From positions 296,887 through 360,886 of the forward strand of contig NW_023998470.1 in the NCBI RefSeq assembly GCF_014805625.2: DNA of 64,000 nucleotides, read 5' to 3'. Source of the stretch: Glossina fuscipes. Its lineage: Eukaryota > Arthropoda > Insecta > Diptera > Glossinidae. Shown here piece after piece: positions 23,401-35,876 of the stretch. Numbering within the stretch: the stretch's first letter is position 1; every line of letters begins with the position of its first letter. The translations under genes were made by a program, and so were the position numbers. A model generated the notes under the pieces. It saw only the letters and a list, made by a program, of their open reading frames with translations. It did not search any database and was not told the DNA's origin.

Positions 23401-26400
23401 GAATTTTAACGTTCCGTTTCATTCTTCCTCACCATTAATACCGACTTTTAAACTGATTAATGCTGTCGCTGTGGTGCAAGCTTGATGCCGAATATTTAAA
23501 GCAATTCGTTAGTTCTTGTGCGAAGCTTACAACAATTTCTGCCTCGATTCATCAGATCACGCAAAAGATGTTGCCTGGCTATAAACTCAATCTCATATAA
23601 TATCTCTTGCATAATTTTTAGGACGAACGTTGTTATGAATTATACCGAAATCGAAGGTAAAGTTCGTGAAGCCACAAACGATGATCCGTGGGGACCGACA
23701 GGGCCTCTGATGCAAGAATTAGCCCACGCAACATTTTCATATGAAAGTTTTCCCGAAGTAATGTCGATGTTATGGAAGCGCATGCTACAAGACAATAAAA
23801 CCAATTGGCGTAGAACGTATAAAGTAAATATTAAAAAAAAGAGAAAAAATTAAAAACTTTTTAAATATTTCCTCCTGTCTTTCCATAGAGTTTACTACTG
23901 CTTAATTATTTGGTGCGTAATGGATCAGAACGTGTTGTAACCTCATCGCGCGAACACATATATGACTTGCGTTCCTTGGAAAATTACACATTTACAGATG
24001 AGGGAGGCAAAGATCAGGGTATTAATGTTAGACATAAAGTAAGCGAGCGAATCGTAATAATTTGAAAGATGTTGGTTTTTACGCTTTCCCTGCACACTTT
24101 TAGGTAAGAGAACTTATAGACTTTATACAGGACGATGAACGCTTACGTGAGGAACGTAAAAAAGCGAAAAAGAATAAGGATAAGTACATTGGTATGAGTA
24201 GCGATGCAATGGGTATGCGTGGAATAGGTAGTGGCGGTTATAATGACAGTGGTTGGAAGACAACGCGCAGTGATCACGGTGAAAATTGGTGTAAGTATGA
24301 ATGCAACAAATACGTTTTCATTATTACGATTACTCTCTAGTTTTTTTTTTTTTTTTAAATATTCAAAAAAAACCGCAGACTCTGATTCACGTCCCGGCGA
24401 TCGTTATGAATATGATGATGATGCTCATTATGAAGGGGAAAAAGAATTCTCTGATAGTGATTCACCCAGCCCAAGGTAATTATAAATAAAAAAAGAAAAA
24501 AGTATTATCAGTATTTTCTGATTTGTTTTAAACCATTTTTAGAAGAAGTTATCGTTATAATGATCGTGCCAGTCCCGCTGAAATTGTAAACGAATCGAAA
24601 ACCTCAAATAGCATTAATATGAATATACGACCGAAATCCGCTAATGCTTCCTTAGGTAGTGGCACATCTATTAAGCAACCACATCCTAAAATTCCTGTAG
24701 GTTCTAAAAAAATTGATATGGGTGCAGCGGCAAATTTTGGAAAAACTCCTGCGACAAGTACAACTACAGCCGGCATACACTCACCCACACATCGGGACAC
24801 TCCCACAGCAACCGAGAGTAACGATTTAATCGGTTATATGGCCATTAACAATAACAACACGCAACAAAGCAATAGTAGTAACAATAATACTGTAAGTGAA
24901 CTTTTTAAAACGTGTGCACCGCCAGCACGTACAGAAGCAACTCTGAATAGTGCTGCCGTCATTGATGACGATTTAGATGACTTTAATCCACGTGCTGCCG
25001 AAAGCGCACAAACGGAATTCGGTGATTTTGCAGCAGCTTTTGGTGCAGCAAAATCCTCTATCACTGAACCTCCTTCAGGCGGACTTTGTGGTTCCAACGC
25101 ATCTACCACCGATGATTTTGCTGATTTCTCTGCATTCCAAAGTAATAGCATCTCAACTGCTGACACTCAACCTGATACGGGAATTGTGGGTGGCTTGGAT
25201 GGAAATCTTCTAACAACTACCACACCAGCCAACGATGCATTTGATTTATTTAATTCCACGAATGCCACATCCACTGTGACTACTGACCTCTTGGCTGGAC
25301 TCGGTGACTTGTCAATACATCAAAGTATGCCAATGGGTAGGTATCAATTTTTTGATTTTGTATAATTTGTCGGTCTTAAAGAATCATAAGTAATATTTTA
25401 TATTTTAATATGACTCTTTGATGAGCTGCGGCAGCAACACATCGCACATAGCGCATGTTGCAAATATTTTCTATTGAGTAACTATTGGCGAAAGATAAGG
25501 AAATTTTATTAAAAAGCAGCTTCTTGAATATTAAGGAAATTGCTTTCGCTTCGTTTGAGTTTATTATGGGATATAATTGTAGCTTTAGAAATGATCTTAA
25601 TTGCTCTTATACTTTGTTACCGTAGTTTACAAAAAAAAAAAAAAAAAAAAACAAGTTAATTTGTTGCACCTTTTTTTATCACAACGTTAATAATAGAAAA
25701 CTCAGCAGACAAGTATTAAGTAATTTTGTCAACATTAATTACACAGTATGTTTTTTAGCTTCCTTACTTTATTGTTATTGCAGGTTGATTGATATTAAGT
25801 TCGCAATTATTTTGAATGCGTAGAGAAAAGTACAACGTTCGAGACTGTAAGGTTTATAGAGAGCTTTTATGGGAACATTTATGCAGGAGAAATTTCGCTT
25901 ATATTATCGCGATTACTTTTCATATGTATTGATTTGATATATTATTCTGACAGTATATAGAAAAAGATATAGAAAAAAAGACATTTGTCTCGGGAATCTA
26001 TTGCTTTCTATAACCTATTATATTTATTCAGTATGATAATTACGCTTACACAGCATGTTACATTTACAGTATCAGTGTAATATTCATATTAAGAAATATA
26101 ATTTTTCGAAATGTCGTCTTTGAAAATTAAAAATAAAATAGCGGTGGGTGTTGAGGGACTTGACCTGAGATGAATTTAAGTTTTCTTCTTTTTTTTTTTT
26201 TTTTTCTTTTTTTTATAATGATTTTTAGTTTTAAAGGTGCAACGGCACATTTGATTACAAAGTTAAAAGTTTTTATTATGACACGTAAGCAAGGTACAAT
26301 GTTGTTTATCTTAATTGTTATTTCAATTCTCAACTATCTAACATTTTTACACACTATATATCGTATGAATTTTAGTTACAGTCATTGAATGATTGCCTTC

Positions 26401-29379
26401 CTGAAATGTGCATGTTACATATAGACCAAATGAATATGAGTTAAACAAAAAAAAAAAAAAAAAAAGAAGAAAAGTCTGAGTGATTTACTAAATAAATAGA
26501 TTTTGATAGATGATATAACTCATTTAAAATAACGGAAGAAAACACATTCCAATTGGATGCCTACAACTTTCTCTTCACTTTCAGCCGACAAAGATAACCA
26601 TGAAAAGGACCAAGTCTTTCCGCCTCATTTAAGAGCCAAACTACAGCAAGCGATACTCGAATTACAATCGTTAACTGAAGTACAATCATCTAACGAAATT
26701 TGTGGAATACAGGGAATAATCAAAGATTTATTAAGCGAACCAGCTCTGCCGGGCTATACTACATTAGAAAAATTATGTGAATTTGACAAAGATTATATAA
26801 AGTGGCAGCTAATCGCCCATAAAGAGTATACCGATCTTTTAAATGCCGTTTGCCAATTATTTAGCACCTATTGGCCAAAGGAATTAACCACAAATGATAT
26901 GTATATTTTAAATATATTTAAAATTGATTACAATTTCAACTTCATATTTGAGAGTTTTATGTGTTTAAATACCAAACTGGATAAACTACCTGAAACCATA
27001 GCAGTGGTATTGGAATATTTGATAAAGGATGAGGAACTGTTAGCAATCAGTTTCTTGCACATTTGCAGAGAGAGAGCAATTTTGTTGGGAACACGCAAGG
27101 AAGCCACCGAAAATATAACGAGACAAAAAGCAGAGGAATTTGAGGAAAATGTGGCCAATTATTTGCAATTGTTGATAAGTTTACCGGACCGTATAGCAAA
27201 TAATCTCTTGGGAAAAATATCAAAGACATTCACACCTACTTGTTATGGAAAGATATTAATGCAACACTTTTTGAAATCCTTATGGTTTTTAGTGCATCTA
27301 GAGGAATTTAAAGAGGAAGACTTTAATATACAGTTCCTTACCGATCTACTAAATCGCGTTGTTATTGATTTATATGCGGATTCGCCGGAGGATGCGAATA
27401 TTTTATTGCTATTGCAAATACTGGCAGAAATGGCTAAATCCCATTCTTGCGCCCGAGTTATACAATTAATGTTATGCAACATAAGCAGCAAATATTCCAC
27501 AGTGGCTTATCGTTTGGCTTTACTTATGCTGAAGAATCAAATCAATGTTTATTTGTTATTAGGCCCTGCTATACGAAATAATAATACTTGGCAATTGTGT
27601 TTCATGCATAAACTAGCTGTACAAAGAATTCCACATACTAATGAGGCTCTATTGGGCTTAGTGCAGTATATAGCGAGCGTGGACGAACAAAAACTAAAAC
27701 AACTTTTTCAACTTTTATTGGAGACTTGGTCAAAGCGTATAGTCTTGCAAAAACTATCTCATAAAGAACATCTTAGTTTATCTAAATTAATGTTACTGAC
27801 CGCTAAAAATCTATACGATCTAAAAGAAAAAGAAAAATTTCCGCCCGCTGACGATAATGATACCAAGCGGCTGTTGCATGCAGGCTTGCGAAACCATTTG
27901 GAATGTAGTGACTACGAGCAAAGATATATTGGAATGAAAGTAGTGGAATTAATATTTAATTGGATGACAGATCCCGAGGCCAAAGAGGAGGAGCGATTAA
28001 AATTCGATTATAGTTGTATTGAAGGTTCTTCTAAAGGCGAACTAATCCAGGAATTGGATAAGTTGATGGAAGAAAGTGCTTCACGTAGAGAAGAAAATAT
28101 CGAACCAGAAAATCTAGAAGAGCTTTTGAAAGAATTTTTACAATCTAAAGTAAATTGCGCAACGCAGTCAAGACCTTCGTTCAGTAAAGTCGCCGAAATT
28201 TCTTCTTCTTGCTCATCAGCGCAACCAGCAGAACAACCGTCTGCACCTTATAAAACTAATTGTACAGAAGTAAATATAGACTCAGATGATGATGACGACC
28301 TACAAGCTTATGATATGTCTAATGATACGCCACAGCTTCTAGAGAAGCGTCCAAAATTTTTGCTTGACTTGCTTAACACTCTCAGTACAAAATGTGAGGA
28401 TTATGAAACATTTACAGCCGCGCTCGACACAGCCGAATCATTGATTAGAAATCAACTGCCGCATTCTGATATATATATGGCGTTGGACTTGATGAGAATA
28501 TTTCTAATTCTAGAAATGCAATTTTTCTTCGAAAACTTCGACGAAACTAAATTCAAATGTTGTGTAGCGATTTGTGTTAGCTATCCAGCTGCTTGTGCCG
28601 AATACATTTGTCGCGAATTTCATACAGACAACTCACACTACAATGCAGATCTAAGAATTATAATGTTACAGATTTTATCTCAAACGGCTAAAGAACTCTG
28701 TGGGGCTATTGCAGTTGAAAGTGCTTCTCTCGAGACAATAAAGCCAATGCAAAACCGCAAACCTGGATTACGTAAATTTACTTTTGTCAACGAACATCGT
28801 GAACGTTTACTTGAAGCTCGTAAGATTATCCGGCAAAGATTACGAGAAAAAACTAAACGTTATTGCAGCAAATCGAACAATAGTGCTAAAGACAAAGCTG
28901 AAGTAAATCGATTTCATTCAGTAGTGGGCACGTTTTTCTTTTGTCTAGTTCGTGGCGAACGTACTAAACAAATGTTGTATATAAGATATGATCGCTTAGC
29001 TCACGATGTGGATACGATGTTGTTGGTTAACTTTTTGCATACCCTTTCAATTATTGTTATGGCTGCAGAGAATAGTCCTTTGATTGCATCGATAGCACGC
29101 GAAGTCTTTGACCTTTGTTCTTTTGCTCGGTTTAGCCTTGAATCATCTGTACGTTTGGCCACTTTGGAATTGCTGGGCATTACCTTGATTACAACACCTG
29201 GTTACATAATGTTGGAGCAATTAAATGAACGTTTAATGGAATTGAAATGTTGGTTGGAAGATTTCATAAAATCACCCTTGATTGGTGGCGAAAAATCCGA
29301 GGAATGTCGCGAAGTTGCTGCACAAATTTTATCAACCTGCTATAAAATAATAACTCCTGAGAATTTTGAAAATACTTAA
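20481..29379 (+). CDS. lqfR: EpsinR-Tel2 fusion isoform of lqfR, 1425 residues
   Basis: Exons 20481-20533, 23622-23823, 23889-24038, 24104-24290, 24379-24475, 24543-25336, then the 2.8 kb last exon 26585-29379. Residues 1-165 are an ENTH domain (MVDKFINMWKVRELADKV start; MQELAHATFSYESFPEVMSM; NYLVRNGSERVV). The linker has acidic Phe motifs (EFGDFAAAF, DDFADFSAF) like those binding AP-1/GGA ears. The last exon encodes an entire Tel2: helical repeats, an acidic DSDDDDD site (S near 1061), YDMS, and the conserved Telomere_reg-2 region. Tel2 acts with the TTT complex and R2TP/Hsp90 to stabilise PIKKs (ATM, TOR). A translational EpsinR-Tel2 fusion is known in Drosophila. The stop is followed by a poly(A) signal at 29427. 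Confidence 0.9.
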
Positions 29380-32300
29380 ACATTTAAGTTACAAATAATC
29401 AAAGGGATTTTTTGTTTTCATTGTTAAATAAATTGAAATTTTCCAATTTTAGTTTAGCTATTGAGTTTGCTTAATTCGCATATTGGGAATTTGACAATCA
29501 TAAGCCTTGATTAAATTAATCTTTCTTTTAAGTTACCCTATGAATCTGATACGTTACCTAAAGGCTTGAATAATGTTTTCATTTTCACATGTCAACTTTT
29601 ATAGGAACTACAAACTCTTGAACCTTTAAGGTCGATGTTGTCAACTCAGGTCCATATATTATAAACAATTTTATGCTTAAAAGTGTTGAGCAATAAATTA
29701 AACTCAGTTTTCTTTTATGTTTCTAACGGGAATTAACAGTAATAATAATGAATGATAATAATATTCGTAATTAATTTTCCAATTTAAATAGAAATGCTTG
29801 AAATAGAAAAAAAAAAAAAAAACAAGGAACAAAGTATGAATGACAGAATTCCGTTTTGAAATTCCGTTCCAATCACAAGATAAAAAAATACCAATTTCTT
29901 AACATCTTCATCTGTACAAAATATTCATACAAAAATTCCACTAGGAATTTATAATTAGTGGAGTTCATCAAAAGGGTCTACGGATTCTTTGTCGAGCGTT
30001 CCGTAAGACTTGCAAAGATAAGTATAATCATTGCACACTGGGAAAGATACGGTTGAATTTTCTCGGTACCTGTTCTAAATAACAGGCAGAGAAATAAATT
30101 CTAAGACTAAGTCTTAAGTCTCCAGCATCTAAGGCTGTCGGCCTCTTTGAAACGTTTACCGCATTGGAACTGTGAAGCCACGATCCTTAAATAATAAAAA
30201 TATAATAATTGTAGTAGAGAAAAAGCATCCAATGAATCCGGCAAAAACTTTTGTAGCTAGTTGCCTGCTCAGTAGACAGAAAGCAAAAGCATATATTGTG
30301 AGATTTATGCTCGGTGCCACAGATAGAAGAAGCGTTCTGAAGATTCGATACAGTTTTCTGTCTCTATGCCCGTTAGAGTTGGTCTTGCAAATGCAACACC
30401 AAATTCTGCTCAATTACCAAAAATTTAAACCTATGACCCCTAAGATCCAAACATTTTCGGGAACTCGCCTTGGTCATACAATTGCATCTCACCAATGGGT
30501 CTTGAAGAAGTCTTCTTGCTTAATCTGCAAATGTGGACAGGTTCTCACTATAAAGCACATTCTCTGTGACTGCGTTAGCTTTACCTTGGCTAGAAGTAGA
30601 GCATTTGGAACGATTAACCCTATGGACATTCTACAATTAGCTACAGAACCGAATACCAATGCAATATATTACTTTATCAAAACTAATAGGCTCGATATCT
30701 AATGTACTTCTATAAATTAGAGCCGGTAGCCTGTGTTGTTAGTACTCAATGTCTGTTTTTTTAGTCTAAGAATTTATTTTATTAGTCTAAAATTTTAATA
30801 ATAATAATAATAATAATAACAAAACTAAGACCCAACGTTGTGGTAATGTTCCTTGAAATATTTCGAACTCATTTTGCGAACTGTTTCTTTTAGTACTTTT
30901 TGTTTATGTATATAAATTTCAATTTTGTTTTCTATTTAACCGTTTTATTACTAAATTTTATTGTTTTAATTTATTTTGTTTGTTTTTCATTTTTTTTTAT
31001 TTTTGCTTTAACAACATTTTGGAAATATAAAAAATTTTATTCATACGGCTTTGCATGTATATATATATGTATATATATATATATATATATACATGAAATA
31101 AATATATGCATATGAAAAAGCCTTTCTCAACATACCAGGAATAGTCACACCACGGACACCTTAGGTAAAAAAAATATTCTGAATATAACAATAAAATTCC
31201 ACAGCACTGTACTTGATTTTATATTAAGCTACAATTAACTCATTTGTCGTAGATCTGCTTCGACAATCTCACATTTTACACCTCAAGCCAATAGGGTTAG
31301 TAATCGTAGTAAACGAGCGGATTAAATGATGCAAGCAGCGTACATTGAGAGTATTGGGAAGGCGTGGTCAATTTTTTCCATTTACGCAAACATATTTTTG
31401 TACATTATGAGTAATGACCAACAAACCATTTTTTCATTGTTTTTGAAAAACAGAGATGTTCTCAATTTACATGGTGCTGTGGGCGTGTCCTTTAACTGAT
31501 TTGGTCCGTTCTCAATAACAATCTGTATACAAGAATTTCCGATGCTTCTGCCAAATTTGAAGTCGGTAACTTCGTTTTTAGCGGCCAGGAGAATGTTTAC
31601 AACAGACGGACAGATGGACGTACTTAAATCGATTTAGAATTTAATGCTGGTCAAGAATTTATAAAATTTGTGCGGTCTGTGATGCTTTTTTCTGGGCGTT
31701 GCAAACGTTTTGATAAAATGAATATAGTCCTCATCCTGTGGTGATGGATATGAAAAATGTATACATATATATTAAGGCCTTGAACATATTATTGACAATA
31801 AAAGGCTTTTACATCTTTATTTCATACCTTTCTTCCAGAAAACATCCACCCTTACCGTTTCTGAATCGATTTGAATATGGTTGCTCATCTGAAGGTTTCC
31901 CATTAATTTTCGTGTTCAACCTATAAATGGTGGCATTCTTGAAGATATTTTAACACTAGATTTACGGCACCCGTCTATTTGACAGGAGATTGTGGATTCA
32001 AGCTCAAAAATTCCGCATTAGAAAGTAGATATCTGTAGAAGTTGTATACTATTTTTTAATGCTCTAATGCAAAAAATATGTATGTTAACTCTTTTTTTCT
32101 GGTCTGGTCCCAAATATTCGCCAGAACCACCTGCATGTTTGATGCAAAAGATCGTTTCGATTGATTAAGTAAAACGTTCATAATTAGCGGTTCTATCATT
32201 GAAAAATTGTCAAATTGCCAAGCGCAGTGCCAACTGCTATCGGCTCCTGCTTAGACCGAAGTATGACAGGTGATGTCAAGAGAATATTATCTGGTAATTG

Positions 32301-33347
32301 TACCTCCAATTGAAATTATCATCGGAATAACGCAATTGTCATCTTGCCAAGTTCAAGCATCTGCTTAATACATCCTATCTGTTTAGTAGATCTCTCCCTT
32401 ACATATAGAAAGGTTAGCAAAATTTGATTTGTTTAATTTGAAGCAGTTTTTTGTTAATTTTGTGGTAAAGTCCGCGGTTGAGATGCTATTGTCTAAACTC
32501 TTTCTGGAGAAGCTTGTTGTCCGCTTTTGTGAGACTTATACTTACTTATAATCAATTATGGACTTGAGGTGTAGAATGTATCCATTAAATATAAATTTTT
32601 ACAAAGCTTAAGCACTCCCACAGGCCTTATTATACTGTAGTTGATCCATTGTTAATATCCTTGTTTCACTTGTTTCTATTTTTAAATATATAAAATACGA
32701 CAAACGAACCGACTTTCATGCTTGTATGCTACTATAAAATGATTACTTTTTAATACAATTTTTTTGCAGATAACATTCTATCGTCATCGCAAACAATTGT
32801 TGGTAATGATAATCTATTGCAACCAATTTCCACTAATAATAATGTTGGCCAAGAGGAATTCGCAATAAATTTGAATAGTAAAATAAGCAATGGTAGCAAT
32901 CAGTCCCTTACACAAGTAGGTGCTACTTGGTCGGATAATTTAAAGGCTGGAAATTTAAAAATTGATTTGGACAATTTATTGACAAGCAAGTCGGGTAAAT
33001 CCAACAACGTACCGGCGCCTTCAATGAATGCGCTTAAAGTGCAAAGTCCCAGTAAAACTTCAGCTACGCCCGCAAGCGTGCAAGCAGCGCCTATGGCCGG
33101 TCAATTAAATATGTTTGCTTTGCCGCCGGTTATTTCACCAGCAATTACCTCCAAGGCTACGCCAACATTGTTTAACGCTACAACGCCCCAAAGCATTCCA
33201 GGTCAACGACAACAAGCATTTGCCAATTTCAGTGCAATGAATGCACTGCAACAGCATCCAGGATCACAGCAGCAGCAGCAAAAGGATTTTATTAATAACA
33301 ATAAGAATAACAATAATAACCTACAATCATTCGATCTATTCCAATGA
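20481..33347 (+). CDS. lqfR: EpsinR isoform of lqfR with alternative last exon, 686 residues
   Basis: Uses the same six 5' exons (to 25336, ending in phase 1) but skips the Tel2 exon and splices to 32770-33347, whose acceptor (TTTTTTTGCAG) also accepts phase 1 and reads DNILSSSQTIVGND. The tail is Gln/Asn/Ser/Thr-rich with DLDNLL and a polyQ-like end, as in epsin-type monomeric adaptors. EpsinR binds PI4P through ENTH and AP-1/clathrin at the TGN and endosomes. The Tel2 exon and about 3.4 kb of transposon-bearing DNA lie inside this last intron. Length fits the short fly isoform (about 650). Confidence 0.88.
20534..23621 (+). other. lqfR intron 1 (3.1 kb)
   Basis: From a consensus GTAAGTG donor to a TTTTTAG acceptor. 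It holds a (GT)n tract at about 20716-20731, a (TA)n tract at 22778-22793 and A/T homopolymers. Short frames inside lack domains and are not supported as genes. A long first intron is a usual place for enhancers, but none is recognisable. Confidence 0.7.
25337..26584 (+). other. lqfR intron 6, upstream of the Tel2 exon
   Basis: Runs from GTAGGT to a polypyrimidine CTTTCTCTTCACTTTCAG acceptor. AT-rich with poly(A) at 25629-25650, a T-run near 26190 and a poly(A) near 26447-26465. The donor is shared by both last exons, so choice between Tel2 and the epsinR tail is made here. Confidence 0.7.
29427..29432 (+). promoter_or_regulatory. Poly(A) signal of the EpsinR-Tel2 isoform
   Basis: AATAAA 48 bases after the Tel2 stop. 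It supports the Tel2 exon being a true terminal exon, so isoform choice couples splicing with alternative polyadenylation. Confidence 0.65.
30172..30820 (+). mobile_element. 5'-truncated LINE relic inside the lqfR last intron
   Basis: A 176-codon frame (30172-30702) matches the C-terminal end of a LINE ORF2: RLGHTIASHQWVLKKSSC, then CKCG...LTIKHILCDC, the typical post-RNase H zinc motif. About 90 bases after its stop is a (TAA)n tail (about 30796-30820), the kind of 3' end used by I elements. The copy is in sense orientation with lqfR, between its two alternative last exons. It is severely 5'-truncated and does not look related to the 1-4900 element, which ends in poly(A). Confidence 0.75.
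31475..31745. repeat. Degenerate dispersed repeat, family 1 copy A
   Basis: Shares ordered blocks with 46655-46900: GTCCTTT..(A/C)TGATTTGG, AGACGGAC, ATGCTG..CAA.AAT, TTCTGG, TGCAAA, and GATAAAAT. This resembles the short non-coding transposon remnants scattered through fly genomes. No coding capacity. Confidence 0.55.
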
Positions 33348-35845
33348 TATATAATTGTTTAGAATTGAAAACAAAAACCACCAAACTACTCTCTCCAACT
33401 ACCCGCTCCACTTTCTTATATATACTTATTGTGTCTATTAGTTCCATTATAATTTCAATCTGTACGAATTAAAAAGTAAAAAAATGTTGTTAAAAATATT
33501 GAAAATTCTATACAAATATATAATATTATATATCCACTGAACTAACACCACTGTTATATACCATTAAATTTATTTAGTAAATATAACAAACTTACACTTG
33601 TGTGTATGTACACTATTATATATACTATATATACAATATATATGTATACTATGGTTTTATTTTTTAAGACGCGCCTCCGTTTTGCACATAATTAATGGTT
33701 TTAACAAGAAAAGTATTGAAAAGAATCAGTAATTTTTGCACATTTAAGATATTCTTGATACAATAATTCAGTCAATAGTGAGAATGCGCATTTTTATATG
33801 AATTGATATAATCTTTCAAAAAGTTTTATTATTTTAAAAAAGTCCAATATCCATTCAAAGTATTCTGCAAACATTGAGAAAAAAAAAAACGCATTGTATT
33901 TAAATTTTTTCTTATGGTAAATATTAAGTTTTAAAACTGTCTGTAAAAATTAAGCAAATTTTATGGCGAAACTATAATACAGTCAATCCGAAGTCGATAT
34001 TAAGAATTTGAAGCTTGAAAAGGTTAAGGCGATATAATCAATTATTTTTAGCTACTAAAAGTAATTATTACGAGTTCATCAAATATCGTATACGAACGAT
34101 AAAATTTGTTTGTTAATATCATTTTATTGTTAAATCAATTCCACAAACATTCAACATTCACACGAACGCTGCAATATTTCCAAAAAAAAAAAAAAAAAAA
34201 AAAAACGAGTCTATATTTTCATCATTCATATTTACCATCTATCTGAAATCTGGGATAAATATTTGACAGAATCATGTCTCCACTTTATACAAGAGATATC
34301 GGCCTAAAATCGGACTATCTACAGCAATAGTCATGACAAACTCCACCGTTGTATCAATATCGGAAAACCAATTTCTTTTTTTTTTCTTTTTTTTCTTCTC
34401 TTTTTTTTAAATTTAGTTTTAAATATTTGTCTGAGATTTAATTAAAAGGCATTTACGAAAATTTGTTTATGTTGCTTTAAAATTTTCATCATATCACATC
34501 ACATCACATTAAAATAGTCAAAAAAGTTATTGTCCATGGGATATGTGCATTGGTCAACCGAAATAATAGAAAACATAGAATTTAAACTTGAAAAAATGCA
34601 AAGTTGCAATATAATAGTCTTGTGTAGATTCATAAAAAGGAAGGAGGAAAGGACCATTTCAAACAACACTCTTAAAAGAACTTCCCTCCGCTTTAAAATA
34701 AAAAATCAGTTTTGATTAGTTTCAAAATCTTTAATATTAGCAGCTTGGGCCATTACATAATAGTTAAAATTTTATCTGAGCCTAGACCAAACAAACAAAT
34801 ATTTGTGTGAGAACTGTATTATGATTTGATTCTGTCTTAAAATTGTAAGACGATTATGATCTGTGATGACTTTCACAGATACGATGAAGTGATGGGTTCT
34901 TGAACCTTATAATATAACTCAAAATGGCTAAATTTTCTTGCCATTGCTTCATCGTGAACCAGTTAGTTGCGCCGACCTCCTTAGCGATATACTCATATAT
35001 TCGCCAATGCCAGAGTCTATATAAAATGAAATTGGATTGTAATCAAATCACTTGACAAAATGACAAAATTATTCTCAAAAATAACAGACATTTTTAGTGA
35101 TAAAATTTTATAACGAAATCCGACAAGAACAAGGAAAAAACACGTGTATACAGATCGAGCGAACTTTCTTTCGAAATCGATAAAAAATCGCGTCTTGATC
35201 AACTTAAATTCTCAAGTAGTCGTGCATGCGTGTAAGTCAAGATAACCTTTTTGGCTGAAATCTATCGTGGTGCACGTTCAAAATCTATAGTTTTTTTTTG
35301 TTCGAATTTCTCGTTAATATTTGCATTTAGTGAATGACTCTTTTTGCTTAATTGACAGAAAATTGTAAGTTTGCAAATATCGATTTCAATTTTCGCGAAA
35401 ACGTCGAATTTGTACAAGTGGTAAACAGCAGCAACAACAAAAATTGTAAAACGATAATTTTATTTGTTAAACAAATTAAAAAGTAACATTATGTACTTGT
35501 GCAGATCAATTGTAGATAGAATCTTTTTTCTCCATCAAACCAGGCGATGATTAATACCAGGTAGTAGAAGACGTTAAAAAAGGGAAACTAAATTTAGAGC
35601 CTTTTAAGAGAGCAAAGAGCAGCTAACTTCTCAATTTGAGAGTTATAAGGGCGGCTTGATATCAGTTTTTCGAGTGTAATTTTTGTATTCTCACAAACAA
35701 ACAAAAGCAAAATTTATTTCCTCGTTTTAAATTGTTTTCCGTTCCGTTAGTGCATTTCCTATATGTCTAGTAAATAACTGAAGATCATTTTGCCTCCTAA
35801 TTTGTAGAAAGAAATATTAGATTTTGTATAAATTTAAAAAAAAAA

Positions 35846-35876
<31 letters not shown>

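Larger units (their letters stand above)
29433..32769 (+). other. Remaining lqfR last-intron DNA
   Basis: Apart from the LINE relic and the dispersed repeat this stretch has a (TA)n tract at about 31055-31092, poly(A) near 29807-29822 and otherwise unremarkable AT-rich sequence. It ends at the epsinR-tail acceptor. Confidence 0.6.

Noticed and set aside
24231..24489. Alternative frames across lqfR exons 4-5
   Set aside because: They read through a T-run intron; the spliced model keeps the conserved epsinR sequence in phase.
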